Source: Bacillota bacterium (GTDB lineage Bacteria; Bacillota; Clostridia; Lachnospirales; Lachnospiraceae). Taken from it: 64,000 nucleotides of DNA. The notes under the pieces are model-generated. The model saw only the letters and a list, made by a program, of their open reading frames with translations, did no database searches and was not told the DNA's origin. This document shows, one piece after another, positions 51,881 through 60,063 of this stretch. How positions within the stretch are numbered: position 1 is the stretch's first letter; every line of letters starts with the position of its first letter. Made by a program: the position numbers and the translations under genes. Where the stretch lies: NCBI GenBank assembly GCA_023442465.1, contig JAEZZQ010000016.1:186001-250000 (forward strand), read 5' to 3'.

Positions 51881-51910
51881 AATTTACGCTCCTATTCACA
51901 ATCCAATTCC

Positions 51911-52062
51911 TGTTACTGTTCACTCCGTTCTCAGCAACGCATGATGTTCTGCAATGCAAACTTTTTGCATTTAAATTCGCTTCGCGAAGCAGAAACCATC
52001 TCTTGCATCACGTTCTTACGTAGCTTAACAGCAAGTGTTAAGCTACTGTGTGAACAGTAACA
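51911..52062. mobile_element. MITE-like repeat, family 1, copy C, in the hisS leader
   Basis: This 152-bp element, inverted relative to copies A and B, starts TGTTACTGTTCAC and ends GTGAACAGTAACA. It is flanked by the same 6 bases AATTCC on both sides (51905-51910 and 52063-52068), which fits a target-site duplication. It has the family hairpins including AGCTTAACA/TGTTAAGCT near the right end. It lies between the predicted hisS promoter and its start codon. Confidence 0.8.
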
Positions 52063-52087
52063 AATTCCTTCATTTATTACTTAGTCG

Positions 52088-52116
52088 ATTTTACACTGTT
52101 TTAAACGTTTTTTCAA
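52088..52116 (-). promoter_or_regulatory. Promoter of the hisS-aspS operon
   Basis: TTGAAA (52111-52116) and TAAAAT (52088-52093) are spaced by 17 bp on the minus strand. Predicted leader to the hisS ATG is about 200 nt. Confidence 0.6.
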
Positions 52117-52168
52117 TATAAAACTCCAATCAGCTACTTCCTTGTTACTATTCAGAGCCTTCCTTCAC

Positions 52169-53623
52169 TTACATCATTCCAAACAGCTTCCTCTTCCGTT
52201 CGATCATCTCATCGATTCTCTCTATATATAAGGCCACATCCTTCACGTTGTCCATCCGCTCGATCCGCCCGTCCGCAAGTACCGCCTTTGATATGCTTCC
52301 TGCACCGAGCGCCGCGATCGTCTGCATTTCCTCCATGATGAGAATATTATAAATTCCATATTTTCCGGACTCCGCATAGCCTACATTCTCAAGGTTGCCG
52401 GACATATTTTTCTGTCTGTACAAATAATACGGCTCCATGCCCATAGCCCGCGCAGCCTGTGCTGCTATTTCCATAGTCTCATCCGTATTCCGAAGGGTCG
52501 AAAGCCCTTTTTCCTCGATCCAGCCGCTCATTCTGGAAGCTCTCTTAATAGCGAGGGAATGTACCGTCAGGCTGTCGGGACGCAGCTTTTTTATTTCCTC
52601 CATCGTATGGATCACATCTTCTGTCGTCTCTTCGGGAAGTCCAAGAATAATATCCATATTGATGTTGTCAAAGCCTTCCTCCCTCGCTGTCATAAACGCC
52701 TCCTTCACCTGAGCTACACTGTGGTGCCTGCCGATCAGTTTCAGCGTTTCTTCCTTCATCGTCTGAGGATTTACCGATATACGTGTAATATTATGCTTTT
52801 TTAACACCTTCAGCTTTTCCCTCGTTATACTGTCCGCCCGGCCCGCCTCCACCGTAAATTCCTGCAGACAGCTTAAATCAAAAAAGCGTTCGAGGGAACA
52901 AAGCAGCCGCTCAAGCTCCTCCGGCTCCAGCGTAGTGGGCGTTCCTCCTCCTATATAAACAGTATCCAGCACCTTGCCGGACAACGCCGCCGCAGTAAAT
53001 GCCATCTCCTTTTCCAACGCTTCCAAGTAGTCGTCCACCCGCTTTTTCCATGTACAGATGGGATAGGAGGTGAAGGAACAATACAAGCAGGTAGTAGGGC
53101 AAAAGGGGATTCCGATGTATAGACTGTAGCCGTCCTTATAATGAAGGCGGGAAAGAAGTTCCCTTTCCCGTTTCGCGATATCGATGCTCAGAACACCTTT
53201 TTCTTCGCTGATGAAATAGGTATCCTGCATGAAGCTCATGATTTCCGCTTCGTCCTTTCCCTCCTCAAACATCGTCATCGGAATCTTAGTGGGACGTATT
53301 CCCGTCAGCGTACCCCAAGGCAGCTTTTTTTCAAGCTGCTTAGACAGACCGTTATAAATGAGCTGCTTTAGCAAATTCTTAACTGTCTGCCTGTCTGCAT
53401 CCGAAGCATGGGATATTTCGCTTATTTTCTCCTTGGCTTGTGGCTCATCCTGCACCTTAAGAGTCATCCTGACAGAGGTCTCGCCGAATTCAATGGCTAT
53501 CCTATAGTCTTTCTTCTCTCCCTCTGCGCAGAACACCTTTACCTCTTCCTCCGGGTAAAACGCCTTCACCAGGGAATGTATATCGTATTCAAACTGTGCT
53601 TTATTTATCCAGATTGTAAGCAT
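52169..53623 (-). CDS. hemZ: Oxygen-independent coproporphyrinogen dehydrogenase, HemZ type
   Basis: HemZ is a radical SAM protein of the HemN group. The 484-residue protein has a variable N-terminal domain of about 165 residues typical of HemZ, then the cluster motif CPTTCLYCSF, YIGGGTPTTLEPEEL and RISVNPQTM segments, and a C-terminal HemN-like domain (KYGIYNILIMEEMQTI). No other haem-synthesis gene is nearby; in anaerobes the physiological role of HemZ is uncertain. An AGGAG site precedes the ATG at a slightly long distance. Confidence 0.92.
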   Translation of the reverse strand: MLTIWINKAQFEYDIHSLVKAFYPEEEVKVFCAEGEKKDYRIAIEFGETSVRMTLKVQDEPQAKEKISEISHASDADRQTVKNLLKQLIYNGLSKQLEKKLPWGTLTGIRPTKIPMTMFEEGKDEAEIMSFMQDTYFISEEKGVLSIDIAKRERELLSRLHYKDGYSLYIGIPFCPTTCLYCSFTSYPICTWKKRVDDYLEALEKEMAFTAAALSGKVLDTVYIGGGTPTTLEPEELERLLCSLERFFDLSCLQEFTVEAGRADSITREKLKVLKKHNITRISVNPQTMKEETLKLIGRHHSVAQVKEAFMTAREEGFDNINMDIILGLPEETTEDVIHTMEEIKKLRPDSLTVHSLAIKRASRMSGWIEEKGLSTLRNTDETMEIAAQAARAMGMEPYYLYRQKNMSGNLENVGYAESGKYGIYNILIMEEMQTIAALGAGSISKAVLADGRIERMDNVKDVALYIERIDEMIERKRKLFGMM

Positions 53624-53711
53624 CTATTTTCATTCTCCTAACTTTGATTGTGTCAAGTTATGACCGCCTTTCCTATCTTACCACAATCATATCCATTTTA
53701 GAAGAATCGTT

Positions 53712-55481
53712 TTATGCATAATACCTCGCCTGCGCCTTAAACATTTCCGCATAAATCCCATCAGGCATGTTCGCTAACTCTTCATGTGTTCCATATTCCT
53801 TGATCGTATTGTCCGCAAATACGGCTATCTTGTCACAGAATTTGCAGGAGGACAGCCTGTGCGAAATATAAATTGCTGTCTTACCGCCTATTAATGTATC
53901 GAATTGCCTGTAAATATCATATTCTGCGATCGGGTCCAGCGCTGCAGTGGGCTCATCCAGGATGACAACCGGAGCATCTTTGTAAAGAGCTCTTGCAATG
54001 GCAAGCTTTTGCATTTCTCCCCCCGATGGTTCAATGCCTTCCTTATCGAAATATTTATATATTTGCGTATCAATACCTCTGGAAAGAGATTCGACTTTCT
54101 GTGTGAGTCCACTCAAAGCACAGATATTTTCCATGTCCCGTTCCTGTACTTCTTTTTCCAAATCCCCAAGCTTCATGTTTTCACGTATGGATAAAGCAAA
54201 CATTTTAAAATCTTGAAAGACGACTGCAAGCTCTTTTATGTAAGAATCGTAATCAAAGTCCTTAATATTCACGTCGTTTAACAGGATTTCCCCCTCATCT
54301 ACATCATATAACCGGCATAGAAGCTTGATAAAGGTCGTTTTTCCCGCCCCGTTTAACCCGACTACCGATAAATGCTGACCCGGGGATATTGTGATATTAA
54401 TATCCTTCAGTATATAATCCTGCATGGATGGATACCTGAAAGAAACATTCCGAAACTCAATGACAGGAAGCGTTTTCTCCGAAATGGTCTGCGTTCCTAA
54501 TCTATGAGTATCCTCGGTATCTATAAATTTTACATATTCTCTCATAAAATTTAATTTTCTATGTACTTCCTGAATCTGATTTAGCAGCCCCTGCAAACTA
54601 TCCTTTAAATTGTTGGAAGCACCGGCTAACAAGGTGAAATCTCCGATACCGATAGTACCTGTAAGAAGCCTGTAACTTAAATAGCCATAAATGCAAAGAC
54701 CTTTTAAGAAGTTAACAAAGCTTCCTACGCAATTCCATCTTCCAATACTGTTTGCCGTATAATAAAAAATATCGGAGCATTGCTTCGTAGTATTTACAAA
54801 CTGTTCCCGCATCATAGGTACTCCATGGTATAAGCGGATACTTTTTGCAAATTTTACTTCCAGTATATTCCTTGTTGCATAACCAAACGCTCTGTTTACC
54901 TTTGGAAATTTTTCAAACTCGATCTTTTGTATCTTACCTGCCTGCCATACCGTAAAGGTTCCGCCGATCACCGCAAATAAAGCAACGATAAGAAGTACCG
55001 GGCTCATTACTGCTACGATCGAAATGACACCTGCTAAAATTAATGTATAGGAGAAAAGCAGTTGAATACTTTCACTAAGCCCCTTCATTCCGCCGGAATA
55101 CCATGCCATTCCCTCGTTCGCTTTTCTTCTTTGATTCAAGGTTTCCGGATTTTCTGTAAGCGGAAAATCCATGGTCATTGATTTGAGGCTGAGCCTGTCG
55201 TAAAAATAACGTTCAAACCAATCGTCATATTTTGCAAAGTTGGTTCGTACCATATGAATTAAACTTAGAAAGAGAAGATTTCCCACGACAATACCGGCAG
55301 CAATAAATAGTAATATTTCTACATTTCTATTGCCCACCAGTTCCTCTAATAAATATTTTGATAATATCAGATTAATAAAAGGCTGTCCCGCATTCAGCAG
55401 AATACTGGCAGCAAGAAGTAATAGATAGACCGGCTTTTTATGCCATGCCACGGAGTAAAAATATTTTAATGTTTTAAGCAT
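53712..55481 (-). CDS. ABC exporter half-transporter, second of pair
   Basis: The protein joins a six-helix membrane domain (about residues 15-310) to a C-terminal nucleotide-binding domain with Walker A GLNGAGKTT, Q-loop VFQDFKMFA, signature PSGGE (normally LSGGQ), Walker B VVILDEPTAALD and H-loop ISHRLSS. It probably forms a heterodimer with the preceding gene, exporting a peptide or drug-like substrate; the substrate is unknown. I chose the ATG at 55479-55481 with GGAGG upstream, overlapping the previous stop by eight bases. Confidence 0.88.
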   Translation of the reverse strand: MLKTLKYFYSVAWHKKPVYLLLLAASILLNAGQPFINLILSKYLLEELVGNRNVEILLFIAAGIVVGNLLFLSLIHMVRTNFAKYDDWFERYFYDRLSLKSMTMDFPLTENPETLNQRRKANEGMAWYSGGMKGLSESIQLLFSYTLILAGVISIVAVMSPVLLIVALFAVIGGTFTVWQAGKIQKIEFEKFPKVNRAFGYATRNILEVKFAKSIRLYHGVPMMREQFVNTTKQCSDIFYYTANSIGRWNCVGSFVNFLKGLCIYGYLSYRLLTGTIGIGDFTLLAGASNNLKDSLQGLLNQIQEVHRKLNFMREYVKFIDTEDTHRLGTQTISEKTLPVIEFRNVSFRYPSMQDYILKDINITISPGQHLSVVGLNGAGKTTFIKLLCRLYDVDEGEILLNDVNIKDFDYDSYIKELAVVFQDFKMFALSIRENMKLGDLEKEVQERDMENICALSGLTQKVESLSRGIDTQIYKYFDKEGIEPSGGEMQKLAIARALYKDAPVVILDEPTAALDPIAEYDIYRQFDTLIGGKTAIYISHRLSSCKFCDKIAVFADNTIKEYGTHEELANMPDGIYAEMFKAQARYYA

Positions 55482-57387
55482 AGCAAGTTTCCTCCTCCTT
55501 CGCATAATACCTCGCCTGTACCGCGAAAAGCTGTGCGTATTTTTCTCCTTTTTGCATTAGTTCTTCGTGGGTGCCGTATTCTATCAGCTCACCGTCCTCG
55601 AACATAGCGATCTGATCGCAGAACTTAGTACTTGATAACCTGTGGGAAATATAAACAGTAGTCCTACCGCCGGCCATATGATTGAAATTTTCATAGGATC
55701 TGCTTTCTGCGATTGCATCCAGTGCCGCCGTCGGTTCGTCCAGCACTACAACCGGCGCCGCTTTATATAAAGCTCTCGCAAGCATTAACTTTTGCTTTTG
55801 TCCGCCGGAAAGATCGATTCCGGAATCATTTAAATTTTTATACAAATAGGTATCTATGCCAAGCGGTAATTCCCGGATCTTATCTTCTAAATCTGCATCA
55901 TACAGGTATTGTATAATTTTATCCCTATCCTGTGTCTCAGCCGTTTGCATGGATACGTTCTGTGCAATGGGGAACGCAAAGCTTTCATCTTCCTGAAAGA
56001 CCGGTGCCAGTAACTTCCAATAATCATTTAAGTCATATTTGGCAATATCCACACCGTTTAAATAGATGTGCCCTTCTGTAGGCTCATACAATCTGCACAG
56101 AAGCTTGACAAAGGTAGACTTTCCGGCTCCATTCAGCCCCACAATTGCCAGTTTTTCACCAGCTTTTAAACAAATGGACAAATCCTTCAGTGCATAGCTA
56201 TCCGCTCCGGAATATTTAAAAGAAACATGATCAAAAACAAATTCATAATCAGCATCCTTTTCCCATTTGAAATCTGCATTCTTTTCTTTAAAGGCTTCTT
56301 CACAGGCAAGATAGTCTTTGCGAAAGTTACTTTTGCTTAGTTTGTTATCCGGTTCATTATTACTTTCGAGAAAATCACGATAATCATTCACATGGCGACT
56401 TTCGCTGCATATCCGGATAAACTTTGTAAATATTTCGTTTAAAGCAGTGGATGCGTTATGTACACTTCCCAGATATAAAGTAAAATCAGCTACCGTTAAG
56501 CCTCCGAAAAGGACTTTGTAAATTAAGAAGCCATAGGTAATTCCCTCCTCTAAAAATCCAAGGATATCACCGATAACATAGTACTTCGCATATTTATTCT
56601 GTGCCAAAATATGCTTTTTATTTAATAAGTTACTTGCTTTCCGAAGCAATTGATATAAAGGTTCTTGCATTTGAAAAAGACGAATATCCTTCCCGTATGC
56701 AAAATCCGCTGTCTCTTCTCTATATGTCCAGCTTGCCATCTCTTCTTTTGCCACCTTATTTTCACACTCTTCCTTTTCATAAATGGAAGCCTTATTAATA
56801 AGGGCAAATCGAATGAAAGAAAGGCTTAGTATCAAGATGACAATAAGTGGATTGATCATAGCTAAAAGAACCAGTGCCATAACGGCCCTTACCAGATTGG
56901 GCAGTAACTGGTTGGACCAGTAATGCAGCCCCGCAACTCCATTACCGTTGTTATTAATTGCTCTCCTGGCCTTAAAAATACTTTTCTGTACTTCCGGGTC
57001 TTCATGCATGCAAAAGGGCATTGTCCAGACCTTAGTAGTCCAGAAAAGCGCAAAATGGTACTCTACATCATGCATTCTGCCTTCTGCCTGTTTGTCGCAA
57101 AGGTTAGAAGCGACCAGCATCACAAGCTCGGTGGTTGCTGCAATAGCCACCATGCATAGTACTCTTTGTACTTCAGCGCCCGGTTCCGCTGATTGTTCAA
57201 ATATCTCAATAATCCATTTTATAGCATACAGCCATACATAGACACTCAATCCTTGTGTCAATGCATGAATGATTGTACAAGGTATGACTAGCGGCTGCCA
57301 TTTCACAATTCCTGCGATCACATACCGCAGATTCTCCCATACTGAATATCTGTTTTGTCCTTTTTCCGCTTTCCCACGCGCTCTCAT
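55474..57387 (-). CDS. ABC exporter half-transporter, first of pair
   Basis: The 637-residue membrane-plus-ATPase chain has Walker A GLNGAGKST, Q-loop VFQEDES, canonical signature LSGGQKQK, Walker B VVVLDEPTAALD and ISHRLSS. Both ATPase sites of the pair keep the catalytic Glu, so unlike many heterodimeric exporters neither site is clearly dead, although the partner has PSGGE. A GAGAGGGG site precedes the ATG. The two genes form an operon behind the promoter at 57478-57507. Confidence 0.88.
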   Translation of the reverse strand: MRARGKAEKGQNRYSVWENLRYVIAGIVKWQPLVIPCTIIHALTQGLSVYVWLYAIKWIIEIFEQSAEPGAEVQRVLCMVAIAATTELVMLVASNLCDKQAEGRMHDVEYHFALFWTTKVWTMPFCMHEDPEVQKSIFKARRAINNNGNGVAGLHYWSNQLLPNLVRAVMALVLLAMINPLIVILILSLSFIRFALINKASIYEKEECENKVAKEEMASWTYREETADFAYGKDIRLFQMQEPLYQLLRKASNLLNKKHILAQNKYAKYYVIGDILGFLEEGITYGFLIYKVLFGGLTVADFTLYLGSVHNASTALNEIFTKFIRICSESRHVNDYRDFLESNNEPDNKLSKSNFRKDYLACEEAFKEKNADFKWEKDADYEFVFDHVSFKYSGADSYALKDLSICLKAGEKLAIVGLNGAGKSTFVKLLCRLYEPTEGHIYLNGVDIAKYDLNDYWKLLAPVFQEDESFAFPIAQNVSMQTAETQDRDKIIQYLYDADLEDKIRELPLGIDTYLYKNLNDSGIDLSGGQKQKLMLARALYKAAPVVVLDEPTAALDAIAESRSYENFNHMAGGRTTVYISHRLSSTKFCDQIAMFEDGELIEYGTHEELMQKGEKYAQLFAVQARYYAKEEETCYA

Positions 57388-57477
57388 ATCGTAACCCCTC
57401 TCCCTTTACGTAAACCTTTCTATTATTACTCCAAACTAAACTTACACGTATCTTCCATCTCTTAGGCCGTGAATAAT

Positions 57478-57507
57478 ATTATAAATAAACATATTTTACT
57501 ATTTCAA
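57478..57507 (-). promoter_or_regulatory. Promoter of the ABC exporter pair
   Basis: TTGAAA (57502-57507) and consensus TATAAT (57478-57483) are spaced by 18 bp. The remaining gap between the exporter and the HAAS gene, 57508-57656, is A/T rich with nothing else recognised. Confidence 0.6.
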
Positions 57508-57656
57508 TTAAGTTTTCCAATAAATAATATTAAATTTATATAGTACTTTTTTCAATAATAGATTAGGAAATATACAAGATATGGCAAAAATACACAATTA
57601 TTTTCTCCTTTAAGTTTCCTTTTCTTCCGCTTCATTTTCAATTTTCAGGCAACATT

Positions 57657-57707
57657 AAAACAGGACCAAATCTTCACTTTATTTCATAAAATGAAAGATT
57701 TGGTCCT
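57657..57707 (-). terminator. Intrinsic terminator of the padR-HAAS operon
   Basis: A perfect 13-bp stem AGGACCAAATCTT/AAGATTTGGTCCT with a 20-base loop is followed by GTTTTA on the minus strand, about 90 bp after the stop of the HAAS gene. Confidence 0.75.
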
Positions 57708-57798
57708 GCTGCGTCTATAACGAAATCCGGCTATACTCCTCTATTGGCAGATTTGGTTATTTGCCATGTTTTTTCCTCTGATCTGCCATGATTACGGC

Positions 57799-58848
57799 TC
57801 AATCCTTACTTCCATATCTTACCGTATAATAAACCGTAGTTGCTATATCAAGCAGAAAGAAAAAGAAAATTACTATTACGATTCCGTTAATAAAGATATC
57901 TGTATTATAATAAGTCAGCAAATCTCCCTTTGAGGAAAAGACGATTCCAGTTTCCCTCTGCAATGCCTGCATAAAATCTGCATTCCATATGGGCAATACC
58001 TTCATGAATATAAATGTCATAATAAAGCCTATGATGTCCATACCAATAGTCGTTACCATTACCCTATAGTTATACCGCCCTGCCACGAGCTTCACAAAAT
58101 CACTGATAATGCCGGCCATAACGCTGATAATAAAAAACGGAAGCACCTTCCCCCAGACAGATAAATTGAAAAGAGGAATCGATACCATCTCATCTCCCCG
58201 CCTTATCCACGCTCCCATAAGCTGGGGTCTATAAGCGAAGAGAATAATTACCAGCACACCAAAGACGATTCCTACCGCGCTCTCACCTCTGCTTATCATT
58301 GCCTTTTTATACGGAATCTGAGGAAGTTTTTCCACGGACCACGCTTCCTCTGACAAATCGAGCTTCACATGATATCTCTGCATAAGAGCAAAAATCAGTG
58401 TTATAACGCCAAAAATCTCTAAAAGAGCGGAAGGAAGAGCGATTCCTATATCGAATACCTCCCACCAGGCACTACGGCTTAACAGCTCCTCATTGACTAC
58501 GTGAACCATCGCCGAGATAATATCAGACAAGAGAATTGCCGCCCCGGCACAGATAAGAACAATTTTTAAAATGTAGCAATATCTGTCATAATATTCCCCG
58601 CTAATCAGCCCTTCTCCGTCTCCGCGATAGCTCCTCGCCATCTTTGCCGGATCGCCGAGTTCTGTAAGTACCTCTCTTTCACATTCCTCACGGCTTACAT
58701 CGTTGCTGCCTTCCCGTTCCTCTATCATATCCTCGATCAATGTTCTAAGCTCCTGCTCGATATCCTTCCTTTGCCTCTCCGGCAGGCGCCGCACTACATC
58801 ATACAAGTACTTTTCCGTCAATTCATTCGATACTTTTTCTTTCATCAT
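57799..58848 (-). CDS. HAAS-domain membrane protein
   Basis: The 349-residue protein has an N-terminal cytosolic helical domain (KYLYDVVRRLPERQRKDIEQELRTL region, then LTELGDPAKMARSYRG), the HAAS signalling domain that often accompanies PadR regulators, followed by about seven to eight membrane helices. It lacks enzymatic motifs. It is likely the membrane partner in a PadR-controlled envelope or permeability system; function is inferred from context. AAAGGATG precedes the ATG pair. Confidence 0.8.
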   Translation of the reverse strand: MMKEKVSNELTEKYLYDVVRRLPERQRKDIEQELRTLIEDMIEEREGSNDVSREECEREVLTELGDPAKMARSYRGDGEGLISGEYYDRYCYILKIVLICAGAAILLSDIISAMVHVVNEELLSRSAWWEVFDIGIALPSALLEIFGVITLIFALMQRYHVKLDLSEEAWSVEKLPQIPYKKAMISRGESAVGIVFGVLVIILFAYRPQLMGAWIRRGDEMVSIPLFNLSVWGKVLPFFIISVMAGIISDFVKLVAGRYNYRVMVTTIGMDIIGFIMTFIFMKVLPIWNADFMQALQRETGIVFSSKGDLLTYYNTDIFINGIVIVIFFFFLLDIATTVYYTVRYGSKD

Positions 58849-58889
58849 ATTCTACATCCTTTCCCATGGATTTATCTCGTATCCTGCTT

Positions 58890-59234
58890 CTAAATGGTTT
58901 CCTGCTCCAATAAGCGGTTCATGCTCTCCGTCATTTCCCTCCACTGCACCGTCAGCTTCTCATATACCTCATCGCCCAACTCAGTTCTCTTATAATATTT
59001 CCTCGGCTTACTTCCGTCAGTTTCCCATTCGCTTACAAGAAGCTCCTGCTTCTCCAATCTTCTAAGCAGCGGATACAGAGTGTTCGTGTCTATGCTTACA
59101 CCTTTTTCCTCCATGCTTTTAACAAGGGTATAGCCGTACTGCGGCTCATTTAGCTGGCTGAGGACACTGAGTACTATAGTACCCCTTCTAAGCTCCAAAA
59201 TCAGCGATGATAATATTTCATTCAGTTCTCCCAT
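58890..59234 (-). CDS. PadR-family transcriptional regulator
   Basis: This 114-residue winged-helix repressor has the PadR pattern LRRGTIVLSVLSQLNEPQYGYTLVK, the wing region NTLYPLLRRLEKQELL, KYYKRTELGDEVYE and a short C-terminal dimerisation helix. It usually represses its own operon and an effector gene. AGGAGG precedes the ATG. It is the first gene of the operon with the HAAS gene; an operator-like dyad overlaps its -10 box. Confidence 0.92.
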   Translation of the reverse strand: MGELNEILSSLILELRRGTIVLSVLSQLNEPQYGYTLVKSMEEKGVSIDTNTLYPLLRRLEKQELLVSEWETDGSKPRKYYKRTELGDEVYEKLTVQWREMTESMNRLLEQETI

Positions 59235-59257
59235 AGCTTTTTCCTCCTGTGTATTAT

Positions 59258-59287
59258 ATTATAGTGTATGTCGCACACTATTGTCAA
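59258..59287 (-). promoter_or_regulatory. padR promoter with overlapping dyad operator
   Basis: Consensus TTGACA (59282-59287) and TATAAT (59258-59263) are spaced by 18 bp. The spacer holds a perfect dyad TAGTGT-N7-ACACTA (59262-59280) that also touches the -10, so a bound PadR dimer would block RNA polymerase. Confidence 0.8.
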
Positions 59288-59404
59288 TATAAAAATAATA
59301 TAAATTTAATCATAAAGATACAAAGTATTTCCTATTTAAAAAAGCCCGGAACATTTCCTAAACGTTCCAAGCTTTCCCATTATCTCATATTCTATCTATT
59401 TCTT

Positions 59405-60037
59405 TCATTGGCAAAAAGGATTATACTTCTTCTCCCAACCGATTTCCGTAGGTTCCCCGTGCCCCGGATATACATTAACCTCATCGGGCAGCACATACAG
59501 CCTTTCTTTTATGGACCTTGTAAGCGTGCTCATACTTCCTGTAGGCAGATCCGTTCTCCCTACCGATTTCTGAAAGAGCGTATCACCGCTTATAAGCATC
59601 CCATCCTCCTCGAAGTAATAACAGCAGCCCCCTATCGTATGCCCGGGCGTTGCGATAAGACGGCAGGTCATTCCTGCTATCGTTATTTGTGCCCCATCCT
59701 CCAAATATTCGTCCGGTACTACCGTATAAGCCCTCCCCACCTGTTCGGATACGTTCTTTACAGAGTCCTCGCACAGAGCCTTTTCTTCCTTATAGGCATA
59801 TATTTTCGCCCCGCTTAATTCCCGCAGCCTTTCGCTTCCCCAGATGTGGTCGAAATGTCCATGCGTCAGGAGGATCCCCTTTACTTGAAAGCCTTTTTCC
59901 TTCAAGGACTCATAAATATAATCTCCGGAGTCCGCAGGATCGATAAATATCGCATCGCCGCTTCCTTCCTTATATACAAAATAACAATTAGTCTGACAGA
60001 TGCCGAGCACCATACGTCCTATTTTCAAATTCGCCAT
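59405..60037 (-). CDS. MBL-fold hydrolase, glyoxalase II-like
   Basis: This 210-residue metallo-beta-lactamase-fold protein has the metal motif THGHFDHIWG, the second histidine at PGHTIGGCC, the bridging Asp in SGDTLFQKSVGRTD, and a final PGHGEPT. Such proteins hydrolyse thioesters or related substrates; the true substrate is unknown. It follows rel by 27 bp. Confidence 0.88.
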   Translation of the reverse strand: MANLKIGRMVLGICQTNCYFVYKEGSGDAIFIDPADSGDYIYESLKEKGFQVKGILLTHGHFDHIWGSERLRELSGAKIYAYKEEKALCEDSVKNVSEQVGRAYTVVPDEYLEDGAQITIAGMTCRLIATPGHTIGGCCYYFEEDGMLISGDTLFQKSVGRTDLPTGSMSTLTRSIKERLYVLPDEVNVYPGHGEPTEIGWEKKYNPFCQ

Positions 60038-60063
60038 TCCGTTAATCCTTCTCCTTTCGGGGG

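Noticed and set aside
51881..52087. T-box riboswitch upstream of hisS
   Set aside because: I looked for the conserved T-box bulge and a terminator/antiterminator pair and found neither; the leader is occupied by the repeat element.
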